Part shown: positions 27,265 through 36,418 of the stretch, piece by piece
Position numbering within the stretch: position 1 is the stretch's first letter
How the letters are laid out: every line of letters begins with the position of its first letter
Assembly: GCA_023150555.1 (NCBI GenBank)
Contig: JAKLKQ010000010.1
Location: forward strand, 1 to 64,000
DNA: 64,000 nucleotides
Source: Planctomycetota bacterium
GTDB lineage: Bacteria > Planctomycetota > SZUA-567 > H5-PLA8
Reading direction: 5' to 3'
The notes under the pieces: generated by a model
Told to the model about the DNA's origin: nothing
Seen by the model: the letters and a program-made list of their open reading frames with translations, nothing else
Database searches by the model: none
Made by a program: the position numbers and the translations under genes

Positions 27265-27519
27265 GTGAAGGAACAAGTAACGAAACCAGACTCGCCCTGG
27301 CTGACACCTCTGCAGGCTGCTGAGTATCTGGGCATCGCTCTCGGAACCCTTCGGAATTGGGTGAGCCAGCGGTATGTGCCATTTGCGCGTCGTGGCCGGG
27401 TGGTCCGCTTCCACCGAGAACACCTGGACCGATGGATGATGCGCGGCGCTTGCCATGGTCGCGTAACGAGAGCAGATTCCGCCGACAACGATTCCAATTC
27501 AAAGAAGGACCCGAAGTGA
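27265..27519 (+). CDS. Excisionase-family helix-turn-helix protein
   Basis: The protein has 84 residues from a GTG start. It has the MerR-like HTH_17/excisionase pattern: WLTPLQAAEYLGIALGTLRN, then VPFARRGRVVRFHREHLDRW. Members bind DNA as recombination directionality factors or as small regulators. The nearby tyrosine recombinase at 31179 makes an excisionase role plausible. A regulator of the following ATPase-like gene is the alternative. The start codon sits directly after a hairpin that contains its ribosome-binding site. Confidence 0.85.
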   Translation: MKEQVTKPDSPWLTPLQAAEYLGIALGTLRNWVSQRYVPFARRGRVVRFHREHLDRWMMRGACHGRVTRADSADNDSNSKKDPK

Positions 27520-27750
27520 CCTCCCCCACCGAATCCGGAGAGCCTGCTTCGCCGGGTGGCAATGGCTTGCGCCAACGATGTAATCCTTGGTGCCACCCAT
27601 GCCGCCTGAAGTTATCCCTGCTCGAACCTCTATATCCCACACCGAACATTCCAGAGCTTCCCTCGAAGTTCCATTCCCGGTTCCAGTTCCAGTTCCGTGG
27701 GGAATTAGAACTTCCGTTGTCACGAATGCCACATAACCAAAGGAGCGGCC

Positions 27751-30189
27751 ATGAGTTACGACTCTCTGCATGATCCGACCAAGCCTGAAAACGGAGGTGG
27801 ACAGTTCCAGGATTGGAACTCACAGTGGAACTGGTTGGAACGCCGGCATCTTCCTCTCTTGGCTGGCTGCATGCAGCCCCGCACGTTTCAACAGCTACTT
27901 GATTTGACCGGCATCCCGCGGGCAACGGGACATCGGCATCTCAAGAAGCTTTGCAGCGAGGGGCTCGTTGGCAAGTCAGGCGAATCCTACTCGATAACGG
28001 ACGCAGGTCGTCAGGCGCTGATGAATCCGCCGCAAGCAACTGCCTTGAGCGCAGGCGTTGAACAGATCTGGCCCTTCCTGAAGAGGATGCCTAGCCGGCT
28101 CCATGCCGCGATGGCGGAATTGATCTTGCTGGGCATCATCGCGAGGAAGTCCAACTTGTCAGCCGATCAGAACCCTTCTTTCTGCCTGTTAGGGAAAAGC
28201 GGCCAACTCAAAACGTGGTTATTGAAACTTCACTGCAAGCTTCTCGGTAGATCTCCAGATGACTGCCTGCTAATGGCACCTCAAGCCAGGGCACGATCGC
28301 TGATCGGCCGACTTGATGGGCAAGGGCAGCTTGCCTGGAAAAATCCGGCGTTAGCGCAACCCCTGATTGGGTTGCTCGAACATGCGAAAGCAAGGCCCGA
28401 GGTTAAGGAGGATGTCACAACGCTTCTGCAAGGGACCTCCTCTATCTCTCTGGACGACCATTCCATCGACATCCAAGCAACGGTAATTGTGGAAACGAAC
28501 TATCTGAAGGAGGATGCGACCACATTGGCCGAGCAGACAGGGTTTGATCTCTCACAGCGCCGGCGCCTTTTCACCGCCGATTTCTCCGGCGTTGAACTTT
28601 CTCCCGCAATCAAGGCAGCTGCCCTAGAGCGCCTCGAAAGCCTTCCAAGCGGTGCATCGCTCCACCTTCCCGATGCACCCACCGTAGACCTTCCGGAAGA
28701 CGCGAAACGATTTATCCGCCGGACTCTAGGCGGAAGCATTAAACCCGAATGCATGGACGAGATAGACGTGGGCCGCATCGAAACGCTCGTTCGGGCGGCA
28801 CGCGCCATCTACCTCGAGCCGGTAGCCGCCGCCCGGGTTGTACTCGAATCCGTGCTCGTGGTATTCGCCTCGACCAATTTTACGAAAAACGACTGGAGGT
28901 CTGTTCTCAACTCCACGACTGGCAACAACACCGAGACGCCTCCAGATGCGTGCGCGCCGGCAACCCGGCAAAGCTGGGAATCCGTTCGCGAGGAGTTGAA
29001 GGCACGTGGAGAGGACCCCGCCGCAATAAGCGACAAGGTCGCGGCTTTGCTGCAAGTCATGCGACAGTTACGCGAACAGAAGTTGTCCGACGCGGAGATG
29101 TTTTCCATCCTTGAGAACATTCCCAGGCTATTGAAACTCAATCTTCTACTTCACCGGCTTAATTTGGACCCCGAACATGCCATTGTGCTTTGTCAGATCG
29201 AACAAGCGCTTACAGCGTGCGAATGCGATCCAGAGGAAGCTCAGGAGGCTATCGACACGTACCTCGGACTTTCTCGCCTAGGACTAACCTCGGACGCTGC
29301 ATGGACTTTTTCAAGTACCATCGTCAAATTCCTTGAGAACGGCGGTGATGCCGGATTGGCAGCGCAGCATCTCGTCCATCTGGCACAGAATCACCAGTCG
29401 GTCCTGCGGCAAATGGACCATGGCCTTCAAGCGCTTGAGAAGCAAACCCAATCCAGGAGCGCTCTTGCGAAAAAGATCGAGACACTTATCACAGAGCGTC
29501 GGCAGCTCAACGAGGCCATCGAGAGTCTTGAAGATCGGTACAACAGCTTGGCAGCACGTAATCAGGCGGCAGAACAGCAGAACGCCGAACTTGATCGAGT
29601 CCGAGCAGAAAGGGAGCACACTGTAAATGCCTTGCAGCAGCGCGAGAACATTATTCGCGTTCGGACTTTCGTGCTGCTGGCACTGTATCGGTTCCTCTTT
29701 GATCCGAAATTCACAGCCCTGCCGGAGGTTCGAAAGATTGTCGAGGACATCCTTTGGGCCATCAAGTTCAACAGCTTGAATGATAAGGCCGAGGAAATCG
29801 CCGCAGAGATCGTGCGCGTAGGCGAATCTACGCAGACATCCATCGCGGCACCACCCGATGAATTTGAACTCCTTGAGACCAATCTGACAGAGAAGCGGGG
29901 CGAATTCCGGAAAGTTTACCAAGCGACGGAAACCATCAAAGAGGAGTTGGCACACCTCGCGAGGACTTCTCACCTGTTGAGGGCCTTCGGGATATGCATT
30001 GCACCCAAGGCAGGTCAGGAAGTCTTGCGCCAGAACCTGATGGTCGAGATCGACCGGCTGAATGGCCTCATGCTGGGCAGGGTGAAGTGTCTGGATCCGC
30101 AGGCCGGTGTCGATGCGATTGTCGAGCGTATCAAGCTCTTCCTGGCGGGCGGCTTGAATTCGAAAAATGAACAGGCAAGCGCCACCTAA
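27751..30189 (+). CDS. Winged-helix / degenerate P-loop (AAA-like) / coiled-coil protein
   Basis: The protein has 812 residues, with the ATG at 27751 preceded by AAAGGAG. The N-terminus (about 25-90) looks like a winged helix (FQQLLDLTGIPRATGHRHL, then LVGKSGESYSITDAG). Around 148-155 the sequence GKSGQLKT resembles a Walker A loop with the conserved Gly changed to Leu. At about 203-215 QPLIGLLEHAKARPEV resembles a Walker B/AAA+ segment lacking the Asp, followed by a sensor-like strand (IQATVIVETNYL). The rest is helical, with a long coiled coil near 550-630 and a Leu-rich C-terminus. It is probably an inactive or atypical ATPase acting as a DNA-bound scaffold. Its stop overlaps the stop of the convergent nucleotidyltransferase-HEPN gene by 3 bases. 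No named family recognised. Confidence 0.8.
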   Translation: MSYDSLHDPTKPENGGGQFQDWNSQWNWLERRHLPLLAGCMQPRTFQQLLDLTGIPRATGHRHLKKLCSEGLVGKSGESYSITDAGRQALMNPPQATALSAGVEQIWPFLKRMPSRLHAAMAELILLGIIARKSNLSADQNPSFCLLGKSGQLKTWLLKLHCKLLGRSPDDCLLMAPQARARSLIGRLDGQGQLAWKNPALAQPLIGLLEHAKARPEVKEDVTTLLQGTSSISLDDHSIDIQATVIVETNYLKEDATTLAEQTGFDLSQRRRLFTADFSGVELSPAIKAAALERLESLPSGASLHLPDAPTVDLPEDAKRFIRRTLGGSIKPECMDEIDVGRIETLVRAARAIYLEPVAAARVVLESVLVVFASTNFTKNDWRSVLNSTTGNNTETPPDACAPATRQSWESVREELKARGEDPAAISDKVAALLQVMRQLREQKLSDAEMFSILENIPRLLKLNLLLHRLNLDPEHAIVLCQIEQALTACECDPEEAQEAIDTYLGLSRLGLTSDAAWTFSSTIVKFLENGGDAGLAAQHLVHLAQNHQSVLRQMDHGLQALEKQTQSRSALAKKIETLITERRQLNEAIESLEDRYNSLAARNQAAEQQNAELDRVRAEREHTVNALQQRENIIRVRTFVLLALYRFLFDPKFTALPEVRKIVEDILWAIKFNSLNDKAEEIAAEIVRVGESTQTSIAAPPDEFELLETNLTEKRGEFRKVYQATETIKEELAHLARTSHLLRAFGICIAPKAGQEVLRQNLMVEIDRLNGLMLGRVKCLDPQAGVDAIVERIKLFLAGGLNSKNEQASAT

Positions 30190-31094
30190 CGCTTGCGCTG
30201 TGCCGCGGTAGTGCTGGCACCGAACTCGGCGATCTTCTTCTTGCAGAATTTCCGGACCAGCGTCCGGAGGTTCTCCACGCGCTCCCCGAGGTAAGTCAGC
30301 TCGCGCTTGCCGATCTTGAAGGAACGCTTGTAACGTGCATCGATATAGGCCGATTTGAGCAATTCGAAACATTTGCGCTCAAAGTCCGTATCCCTCGGGA
30401 AGACCTGGAATAGAGCGGCGTCCAGATTGCCGGCCATCCGCCCCAGCTTCTCGATGTCATGGGATTTGGTCTTGTAGCCGGTGCAGGTCAGCAGGACCGC
30501 ATGATAGTAGCGTTCGACGGCTTGGTGTAGGTGAAAGGCCGCAACAGAGTAGTCGCGATGTTGAAAGGCATGCTTGAAGTCTCTGAAGAAACCGCCAGCA
30601 CTCTTGAACCAATGATCGAACTCGTCCTGCGCGTTGCGCTGCCGTTCGACCGGCTCGAGCTTCCCTCGACGGGCGAGCTTGTATCGACCGCTGTCGAAAA
30701 GGATCCGCCCTTCCCTCTTAATGTCCGTGAAGAAGTAATTCCCTCGCGTCAGGCGCTTGTTGAGATCCACGATATCGTGCGTGATGAAGTTAGTGGCCGG
30801 CGTGTCCAAGGCCTGGCGCTGAAGACGCCGTTTGATGGCCGCTTCCAGTTGCGAGGCCTGCCGTTGCTGCGCCATTCTTCGCTCGTTGACCACGAGCAAG
30901 ATATCGAAGTCGCTCTGGTAGCGGTAGGTGATCTGACCTTCAGTATAGCGGTCGTCGACCCAGTTCCCGCGGGCGTAGGAACCGAAGAGGACGATCATTG
31001 CCAGGTCGTCCTTCGCGAGGTCAAGGATACAATCGCGGATGCCGGCCAATTGCTCCTGCAGGTGCTTAGGTAGATGGCGGATGGATTTCTTCAT
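30186..31094 (-). CDS. Nucleotidyltransferase-HEPN fusion protein
   Basis: The protein has 302 residues from the ATG at 31094 (MKKSIRHLPKH, the usual N-terminus of the family); starts at 31118 and 31154 are possible. The nucleotidyltransferase domain has G38-S39 in FGSYARG and the metal-binding pair D62-x-D64 in SDFDILLVV. The C-terminal helical domain (about 155-285) has HEPN features: AFHLHQAVERYYHAVLL and an A-Y-I-D-A-R-Y segment. I see no clear RX4-6H ribonuclease motif. Such pairs or fusions occur in toxin-antitoxin modules, where the MNT part AMPylates the HEPN part. Being fused here, it may be self-regulated. It is convergent with the winged-helix/ATPase-like gene. Confidence 0.87.
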   Translation of the reverse strand: MKKSIRHLPKHLQEQLAGIRDCILDLAKDDLAMIVLFGSYARGNWVDDRYTEGQITYRYQSDFDILLVVNERRMAQQRQASQLEAAIKRRLQRQALDTPATNFITHDIVDLNKRLTRGNYFFTDIKREGRILFDSGRYKLARRGKLEPVERQRNAQDEFDHWFKSAGGFFRDFKHAFQHRDYSVAAFHLHQAVERYYHAVLLTCTGYKTKSHDIEKLGRMAGNLDAALFQVFPRDTDFERKCFELLKSAYIDARYKRSFKIGKRELTYLGERVENLRTLVRKFCKKKIAEFGASTTAAQRKR

Positions 31095-31178
31095 TGCAGG
31101 CATGAATGTACCGGGCATTGCCCTTTCACGGTAGCCCAGAGCGCATGGCGCCATGGGAGCGCCATCGAGCTTTACTGC

Positions 31179-32531
31179 TTAGGGCCGCCAAAGGCCTCCC
31201 ATGGACTTGCGCAGAGCCTTGCGCTTGGCGTCCAAACCGATGTGCGTGTAGCGCCTCGTCATGTCCAGCGTGCGGTGCCCCAGGAGGTCTTGAACCAGCA
31301 GCGGATTGAGCCCCAATTCCTGGGCACGGCTGGCGAATAGATGCCGCAGATCATGGACCTTTGTAAGCTCAGGCCGGCCGATCTTGCGGGTCAGCCGCAT
31401 GAACTCTTGTCGGATCCGCTTTTCAGGGATCTGCCCCCATTGGCGCCCAAAGGCCTCTAAGGTTCTCCGGATCTTAAGTTCCGACGCTTCCGGCTCCTGG
31501 CCGCGCAGCGCATCGACCTCGGCTTGGGCTCGCTGCCTGAGGGCCTGCGGAGTGGCGAGTTCGGCGGGCAGGGAATGGGCGCCAGTGGCGTAGGCCTCAT
31601 TCAGGAACACGAACCCTGCCTTACGGCCGCCGATGGCCGCCTCGAAGAGCGGGACGACCTCCTCGAAGATCGGCAGGAGGCGCTCCCGGCCGGTCTTTAC
31701 GCGCCAAGCTAGCCACGGTTTGGACCGGATCTGTATAGCCTCTTGCTTGAGATCCACATCCTCGACCAGCAGATGGGTGAGCTCCCCTACCCTCAGCCCG
31801 TAGACGACCAGGACCTGGAAGATCCGCCGTTGCCAATCGTCGCAGGCCTTAAAGAACGCCTTCTGCTCCTTCGGCGTGAGCAGAGTCGGAGCGGCGTCTT
31901 CCGCGTCGCGATCCCGGAGCTTCTCGATAGGGAAGGTCGAGAACGGATTAGCCGCGAAGGGGGGCAAGTACCGGTGTCGGGCAGCCCAGTTGAAGGCGGT
32001 TCGGCAGGTGCTCAGGATGAACTTCACACCGCCGGTCTTGTAGCCGGCCTTAACCCCCGCATCGCGGCCGTTTCGGGCACGTTTGCGCTCCCGGAGCCAA
32101 CGAACGAAATGCTCAACGCTGGCCTCTGAGAACTGGTCGACGGTACGGATGTCCTGGTCTTTGGCAAACCCCTTAAAGAGCTCAAGCGCCGCCCGGTAGC
32201 GCTCCCGGCTACGCAGGGCCAACTGCTGCACCATCTCAGTATAGTTCAGGTAGGCGGTGACGAAGGCGTCGGGGTCGACGCGCAGGAAGCCCAGCGGAGA
32301 AGGCCGGTGTTCGTCGAGGGCGGCGGCAACCTTGCTGGCGGTGGCTCGGGCGGTTGCGAGGTTACCGTCAATGCGCCGCCGAACGGACCGGCCAAGCTCG
32401 CGGTAGTACAGGTAAAAGACCTTCCCCCGCTTGTAGATCGTGACGTTTCGAACCCGTTCGACGTTGACGTCACGGGTATGGCCGGCGGCGGTCCTGCCGG
32501 TATGCTGGGCTCGGGAGGGGCGTTTCGCCAT
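31179..32531 (-). CDS. Tyrosine recombinase (site-specific integrase)
   Basis: The protein has about 450 residues (ATG at 32531; a GTG at 32579 is also possible). It has an N-terminal arm-type region, a SAM-like core-binding domain (about 95-190) and the catalytic domain with Arg in YGLRVGEL, HDLRHLFAS, GHRTLDMTRRYTH and the nucleophilic Tyr in RRYTH. It lies 120 bases from the 3' end of tRNA-Ser(GCT) and on the same strand. This is the classic arrangement for an integrase that uses the tRNA 3' end as attachment site. It probably mobilised the 25-32 kb island. Confidence 0.95.
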   Translation of the reverse strand: MAKRPSRAQHTGRTAAGHTRDVNVERVRNVTIYKRGKVFYLYYRELGRSVRRRIDGNLATARATASKVAAALDEHRPSPLGFLRVDPDAFVTAYLNYTEMVQQLALRSRERYRAALELFKGFAKDQDIRTVDQFSEASVEHFVRWLRERKRARNGRDAGVKAGYKTGGVKFILSTCRTAFNWAARHRYLPPFAANPFSTFPIEKLRDRDAEDAAPTLLTPKEQKAFFKACDDWQRRIFQVLVVYGLRVGELTHLLVEDVDLKQEAIQIRSKPWLAWRVKTGRERLLPIFEEVVPLFEAAIGGRKAGFVFLNEAYATGAHSLPAELATPQALRQRAQAEVDALRGQEPEASELKIRRTLEAFGRQWGQIPEKRIRQEFMRLTRKIGRPELTKVHDLRHLFASRAQELGLNPLLVQDLLGHRTLDMTRRYTHIGLDAKRKALRKSMGGLWRP

Positions 32532-32652
32532 GGGGAGCGCTGCCTCGGTCCCCGCCGATTCTTCCACAAAACCTTTCACAAGCGGGTATCGAAAGGCTAC
32601 CCTATACTACAACTTCAGTCAATATAGATACTTCCGTGGCACGAAGGAAATA

Positions 32653-32744
32653 TGGCGGAGAGGGTGGGATTCGAACCCACGATACGGTGTGACCCGTATG
32701 CCGCCTTAGCAAGGCGGTGCGATCGACCACTCTGCCACCTCTCC
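32653..32744 (-). tRNA. tRNA-Ser (anticodon GCT)
   Basis: Read on the minus strand, the sequence folds as a class II tRNA. It has acceptor stem GGAGAGG/CCTCTCC, a D-loop with AGAGTGG, an anticodon arm with CTTGCTAAG (anticodon GCT, serine AGY codons), a long variable arm, the T-loop GGTTCGAATCC and an encoded CCA. An integrase gene lies beyond its 3' end. Confidence 0.97.
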
Positions 32745-32883
32745 GTGTGGGGCAGGACGCCGGGCGGTCGAGGCCGTTCCGGCGAGTGAGCACAATACCC
32801 TTTCCCCCGTTTCATTTCCAGTCGCACTGCGCTTTTGGCGCGGGCGTCCTTGCCTCCAGGCGCGGTTGCGGTATCCCAGGGGT

Positions 32884-34041
32884 ATGAACGACGCGGTTCC
32901 GGACCTCCTGATCGTCGGCGGCGGCCTGGTTGGCCTGAGCGCGGGTTACGCGGCCCTGCGCCGGGGGCTGCGCGTCGAGATCCTGGAACGAGAGCGCGCC
33001 GGTTCGCGCGCGTCGTGGGCCGGCGCGGGGATGCTCAACTGCCGCCCCTGGCCGCGCGAGGGCTCTGCCGCGCCCGATTACCACGACCTTACCCTGGCCA
33101 GCATCCCGCTGCACGAAAAGTGGGCCGCCGAACTGCTCGAGGAGACCGGCATCGACGCAGGGTTCATGCGCTGCGGCGCGCTTGAACTCTATCCGCCCGA
33201 GGACGACACGCCGTCCGGCCGCAACAACATCGAGCGCGTGATGGAAGGCTGCCATGCGCGGAACGTGCGGGCAGAGCGCGTATCGCCGCAGGAAGCGAAG
33301 GCGCTGGAGCCGAGCGTCAACTTCGACGGCGCCTTCACCGCCGTGCACTTCCCCGACGACGCGCAGGTCCGCAATCCGCGCCTGGGCAAAGCCCTGGCAT
33401 TGGCCTGCCGCCAGCGCGGCGGCGTGCTACGCGAAGGCATCGCCGTGGCAGACGTGTGGATCGAGAACGGCCGCGTTCGCGGCGTCCTCGACGAGCAGGG
33501 CACGCGCCGGCCCGCGCGGAACGTGCTCGCCGCCACCGGCGCGTGGAGCGCCCAGCTTCCGGCACTGACGCGCCTGGCGCCGCGCACGGCCAAGATCGAG
33601 CCGTGGCGCGGACAGATGGTCTGCTACCGCCTCCCTAAGCCGCTCTTCCGCCGCCTGATCACGGTCGACGCGCGTTACCTGGTACCGCGGCCCGACGGCG
33701 TGCTGCTGGCCGGGAGCACCATGGAGCACGTCGGCTTCGAGTCGGTCACCACGGCGGAGGGCCAGGCCGAATTGCGGGCGTTCACCGAACGCCTGGTGCC
33801 CGCATTGGTGGGCGTCGAGCCCGAACAGGGCTGGGCCGACCTGCGCCCGGGCCTGAAAGGCAATCACCCGATTCTGGGCATGGTGTCCGGCGTGGAGGGC
33901 CTCTTCGTGGCGGCCGGACACGCGCGCAACGGCATCTGCCTGGCGCCGGTCTCTGGGGAATCCATCGCGGCGCTGGTCTGCGGAGAAGAACCTCCGGTGC
34001 CGCTCGCGACTTGGCTCCCACGCGCGGCGCAGCCTATATAA
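32884..34041 (+). CDS. thiO: FAD-dependent glycine oxidase (ThiO-like)
   Basis: The protein has 385 residues; the ATG at 32884 has an AGGGG ribosome-binding site. It belongs to the DAO family: an N-terminal FAD-binding motif (LLIVGGGLVGLSAGYAALRRG), SWAGAGMLNCRPW after the second strand, and a C-terminal GHARNGICLAPVSGE that closes the flavin site. ThiO oxidises glycine to dehydroglycine for the thiazole half of thiamine. No other thiamine gene is seen here, so another amino-acid oxidase role is possible. A gene of unknown function starts 11 bases after the stop. Confidence 0.85.
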   Translation: MNDAVPDLLIVGGGLVGLSAGYAALRRGLRVEILERERAGSRASWAGAGMLNCRPWPREGSAAPDYHDLTLASIPLHEKWAAELLEETGIDAGFMRCGALELYPPEDDTPSGRNNIERVMEGCHARNVRAERVSPQEAKALEPSVNFDGAFTAVHFPDDAQVRNPRLGKALALACRQRGGVLREGIAVADVWIENGRVRGVLDEQGTRRPARNVLAATGAWSAQLPALTRLAPRTAKIEPWRGQMVCYRLPKPLFRRLITVDARYLVPRPDGVLLAGSTMEHVGFESVTTAEGQAELRAFTERLVPALVGVEPEQGWADLRPGLKGNHPILGMVSGVEGLFVAAGHARNGICLAPVSGESIAALVCGEEPPVPLATWLPRAAQPI

Positions 34042-34052
34042 AGGAGGCCGCC

Positions 34053-34628
34053 GTGCGCTCGATCGAACCAAAATCCTTTGGCCCGTCGGGAGCCCTGGTG
34101 GCAAGGGCGCTGGAGGAAGGCCGCCCGCATGCCCTGGCCTTTGGGGAGCCGGTGCCGGACGCGAAGGCTCAGATCGAGGCGTTCACGCTTGAGACCCTGG
34201 CCGCGGGCAGAGTCGTGCAGTCGAAGGAGGACGCCTCCTGCCTGCTGGCGGGCCTGTGGCTCTTTTACGACTACTTCGACGCCAGCCACACGATTGCGCA
34301 GGGGATCAAGACGGAATCCGGCAGCTACTGGCACGCGATCCAGCACCGCATGGAGCCCGATGCGAGCAACTCGCGGTACTGGTTCTCCCGCGTCGGCGAG
34401 CATCCCGTCTTCGCAGAACTGGCGCAGGACGCGCAGGAGATCGCAGCGAACCACCCGCAGACCAAGCCAAAGGACCTGCCTTTGAACGGCAAGGCGTGGG
34501 ATCCCGACGCCTTCGTGCTCTGCTGCACGCGCACGCCCGACGCCGCTACCGAGAAGCTGCTGCTGGCGATCCAACAGCGCGAATGCCTGCTGCTGTTCGA
34601 GCACAACTACCGCAAAGCGTTCCTATAA
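34053..34628 (+). CDS. Conserved-looking protein of unknown function
   Basis: The protein has 191 residues from a GTG preceded by an excellent AAGGAGG. It is soluble and mainly helical, with a His-rich central segment (WLFYDYFDASHTIAQ, then GSYWHAIQHRMEP and RYWFSRVGEHPVF) that could bind metal. It lies 11 bases behind the ThiO-like gene and is followed by a strong terminator, so the two form an operon. I do not recognise the family. Confidence 0.8.
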   Translation: MRSIEPKSFGPSGALVARALEEGRPHALAFGEPVPDAKAQIEAFTLETLAAGRVVQSKEDASCLLAGLWLFYDYFDASHTIAQGIKTESGSYWHAIQHRMEPDASNSRYWFSRVGEHPVFAELAQDAQEIAANHPQTKPKDLPLNGKAWDPDAFVLCCTRTPDAATEKLLLAIQQRECLLLFEHNYRKAFL

Positions 34629-34630
34629 AA

Positions 34631-34662
34631 GGAAGAGCGCCGCGCAAAGGCGGCGCCCTTCC
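34631..34662. terminator. Bidirectional intrinsic terminator
   Basis: Stem GCGCCGC/GCGGCGC with a 6-base loop is extended by outer GGAAG/CTTCC pairing. It lies between the ThiO operon and the convergent toroid-protein gene. Confidence 0.8.
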
Positions 34663-34686
34663 CTTCCATCGCTCCGTTTCTTGGAT

Positions 34687-36252
34687 TCAGTTGCCCATCT
34701 TCAGATAGCGGTAGTAGACCTCCAGGCACAGCACACCCAACGCGGTCTGGCCGGCGCGGCCCCAGTAATTTGAATAGTCGCCGACAGGGTCCCAGGAGCC
34801 CTTGTCGTCGCCGTCCAGGCGCTGGTTGTCGCAGAGCGACGAGACCATGCCCTTGTTCCAGCGCGTCCAGACCGGGCCGTCGGGGCCGTCAAACTGATAG
34901 ACGGTGAAGGTTCCGTAGTACCAGTAATAGAGATCTACGTTGCCACCGTTGGCGCCCCAGTTGGGCACCCCGCCCTTTTCGACGAACCAGTTCACGCCGC
35001 CGGCCAGTTCTTGCCCCGGCGTGCCCACGAAGAGCCGGCCCAGGCAGCCGATGGCCGTGCGGCGAGGCGAGACGCCGTTGGCGTCGGTGTAGCCGTAGCG
35101 GTTCCCGCCCCCGTAGCTGCCGCCGGCGTTGGCCTCCGCGCCCTTTTGCTCAACGCTGTCTAGGAAGCGCATCGCGCCATCGAAGGCCTGCGTATCAACG
35201 CGCAGCCCGGCGACCTTGGCCGCTTTTAGTTGCATGATAAACCATCCGGTCACCGAGATGTCGTTGGTGGCACTCCTGGCGGCATAGCGCCAGGCGAGCT
35301 TCTCGCTGCCTTCTCCCTTCTGGTGGATATCGACAGAGTAGTCGGCGCCCTTCTGGGCGGAGGCGACCGTCGCGGGTACGCGCGCCATGCCCGCAGCCTC
35401 CGCCATGGCCAGACCCGCGACCGCGTGGTGGTAGCCGATACCGTGGGTCTCGCCATTCTTGAAGTACGACCCGTCTGCGTTCTGGATGCCGCGCATCCAT
35501 TGCACCGCCCGGATGACATTAGGCTTGTACTTGCCAACCTTTTCAGTGTGGCCCGCGCCCAGGAAGGCGAGCATCGCCAGTCCCGTGGTGGCGACGTCGG
35601 CCTGCTTGCCGCCGTACTTCTGGCAGTCCCAGTGGCCATCGGCTTCCTGATGGTCGGCCAGCCATTTCAGCGCGCGCTCCACGGCGCTCTCGGTGTGCTT
35701 GCCGCCTTTCCCCTTCGTCGCAAGGCGCAGCCGGATGCCGCGATCGTACCGCTGGCCGTTGATGCCACTCGGCGCGCCGTTCGGCCCGATGGCCTTGCTG
35801 AACGACGTGCTGTTCAGGGACACGTTGGTTAAGAAGTCCGGATCGCCATGCGCCTTGTCCTGGTCCTGCACTTCGTCGGGCGTCTCCATGACGACATCGT
35901 TGACTTCAATCTCGTTCACCACGACCTGCACGTACGATTCCTCCGTCGGCTCGACCTCCGGCCGGAGCTTCGAGTCGAGGATCGCGGTCGTAGGCGGCTT
36001 TTCGACCTCCGGTACCTGGATCTTCTCGATGGTCACGGCCACAACGGGATCCTTCTTGACGAAATGCATCGCCACCATGCCGATCAGGAAGACCAGCAGA
36101 ATCAGCAGGCCGTGAAAGACCCCCGAGATTGCCCACCAGGGCGCCGCGCCAAACTGCCCGGACAGTTGGTCCAGCGCTCCGGGCGCGGCCGCCGGCGCTT
36201 CGAGATGGTCGTCCAGTTCCACGACGCCGACCGGTTTCTGGTACGTACTCAT
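34687..36252 (-). CDS. Membrane-anchored prenyltransferase/squalene-cyclase-like toroid protein (paralogue 1)
   Basis: The protein has 521 residues; the ATG at 36252 follows AAAGGAG. The N-terminus has a conserved segment (FGAAPWWAISGVFHG) leading into one membrane helix (about 50-75). A Pro/Glu-rich linker follows, then an alpha/alpha toroid of squalene-oxidase repeats: ALKWLADHQEADGHWDCQKYG, AVQWMRGIQNADGSYFKN, and a C-terminal GCLGRLF repeat. The cyclase DxDD motif is not seen, so it is more likely a structural or binding protein than a terpene cyclase. It is one of three neighbouring paralogues, each with its own terminator. Confidence 0.88.
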   Translation of the reverse strand: MSTYQKPVGVVELDDHLEAPAAAPGALDQLSGQFGAAPWWAISGVFHGLLILLVFLIGMVAMHFVKKDPVVAVTIEKIQVPEVEKPPTTAILDSKLRPEVEPTEESYVQVVVNEIEVNDVVMETPDEVQDQDKAHGDPDFLTNVSLNSTSFSKAIGPNGAPSGINGQRYDRGIRLRLATKGKGGKHTESAVERALKWLADHQEADGHWDCQKYGGKQADVATTGLAMLAFLGAGHTEKVGKYKPNVIRAVQWMRGIQNADGSYFKNGETHGIGYHHAVAGLAMAEAAGMARVPATVASAQKGADYSVDIHQKGEGSEKLAWRYAARSATNDISVTGWFIMQLKAAKVAGLRVDTQAFDGAMRFLDSVEQKGAEANAGGSYGGGNRYGYTDANGVSPRRTAIGCLGRLFVGTPGQELAGGVNWFVEKGGVPNWGANGGNVDLYYWYYGTFTVYQFDGPDGPVWTRWNKGMVSSLCDNQRLDGDDKGSWDPVGDYSNYWGRAGQTALGVLCLEVYYRYLKMGN

Positions 36253-36370
36253 GTTCCTGCTCCTTTCGCCGACCTGCCGTACTTCCATCGCCGCGATCCA
36301 CGCGGCGCACGGAAATGAACGCTGTAGCGGAGGGCGCGTTCACCGGATTTCGGACGGAATTCCGCAAATG

Positions 36371-36398
36371 AAGAAGGCCGCCCGGAGGCGGCCTTCTT
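36371..36398. terminator. Intrinsic terminator downstream of toroid paralogue 2
   Basis: A perfect 12-bp stem AAGAAGGCCGCC/GGCGGCCTTCTT encloses the loop CGGA, 21 bases past the stop of the 36419-37975 gene. Confidence 0.85.
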
Positions 36399-36418
36399 TG
36401 CGCGTGCGGTAAGATCCG

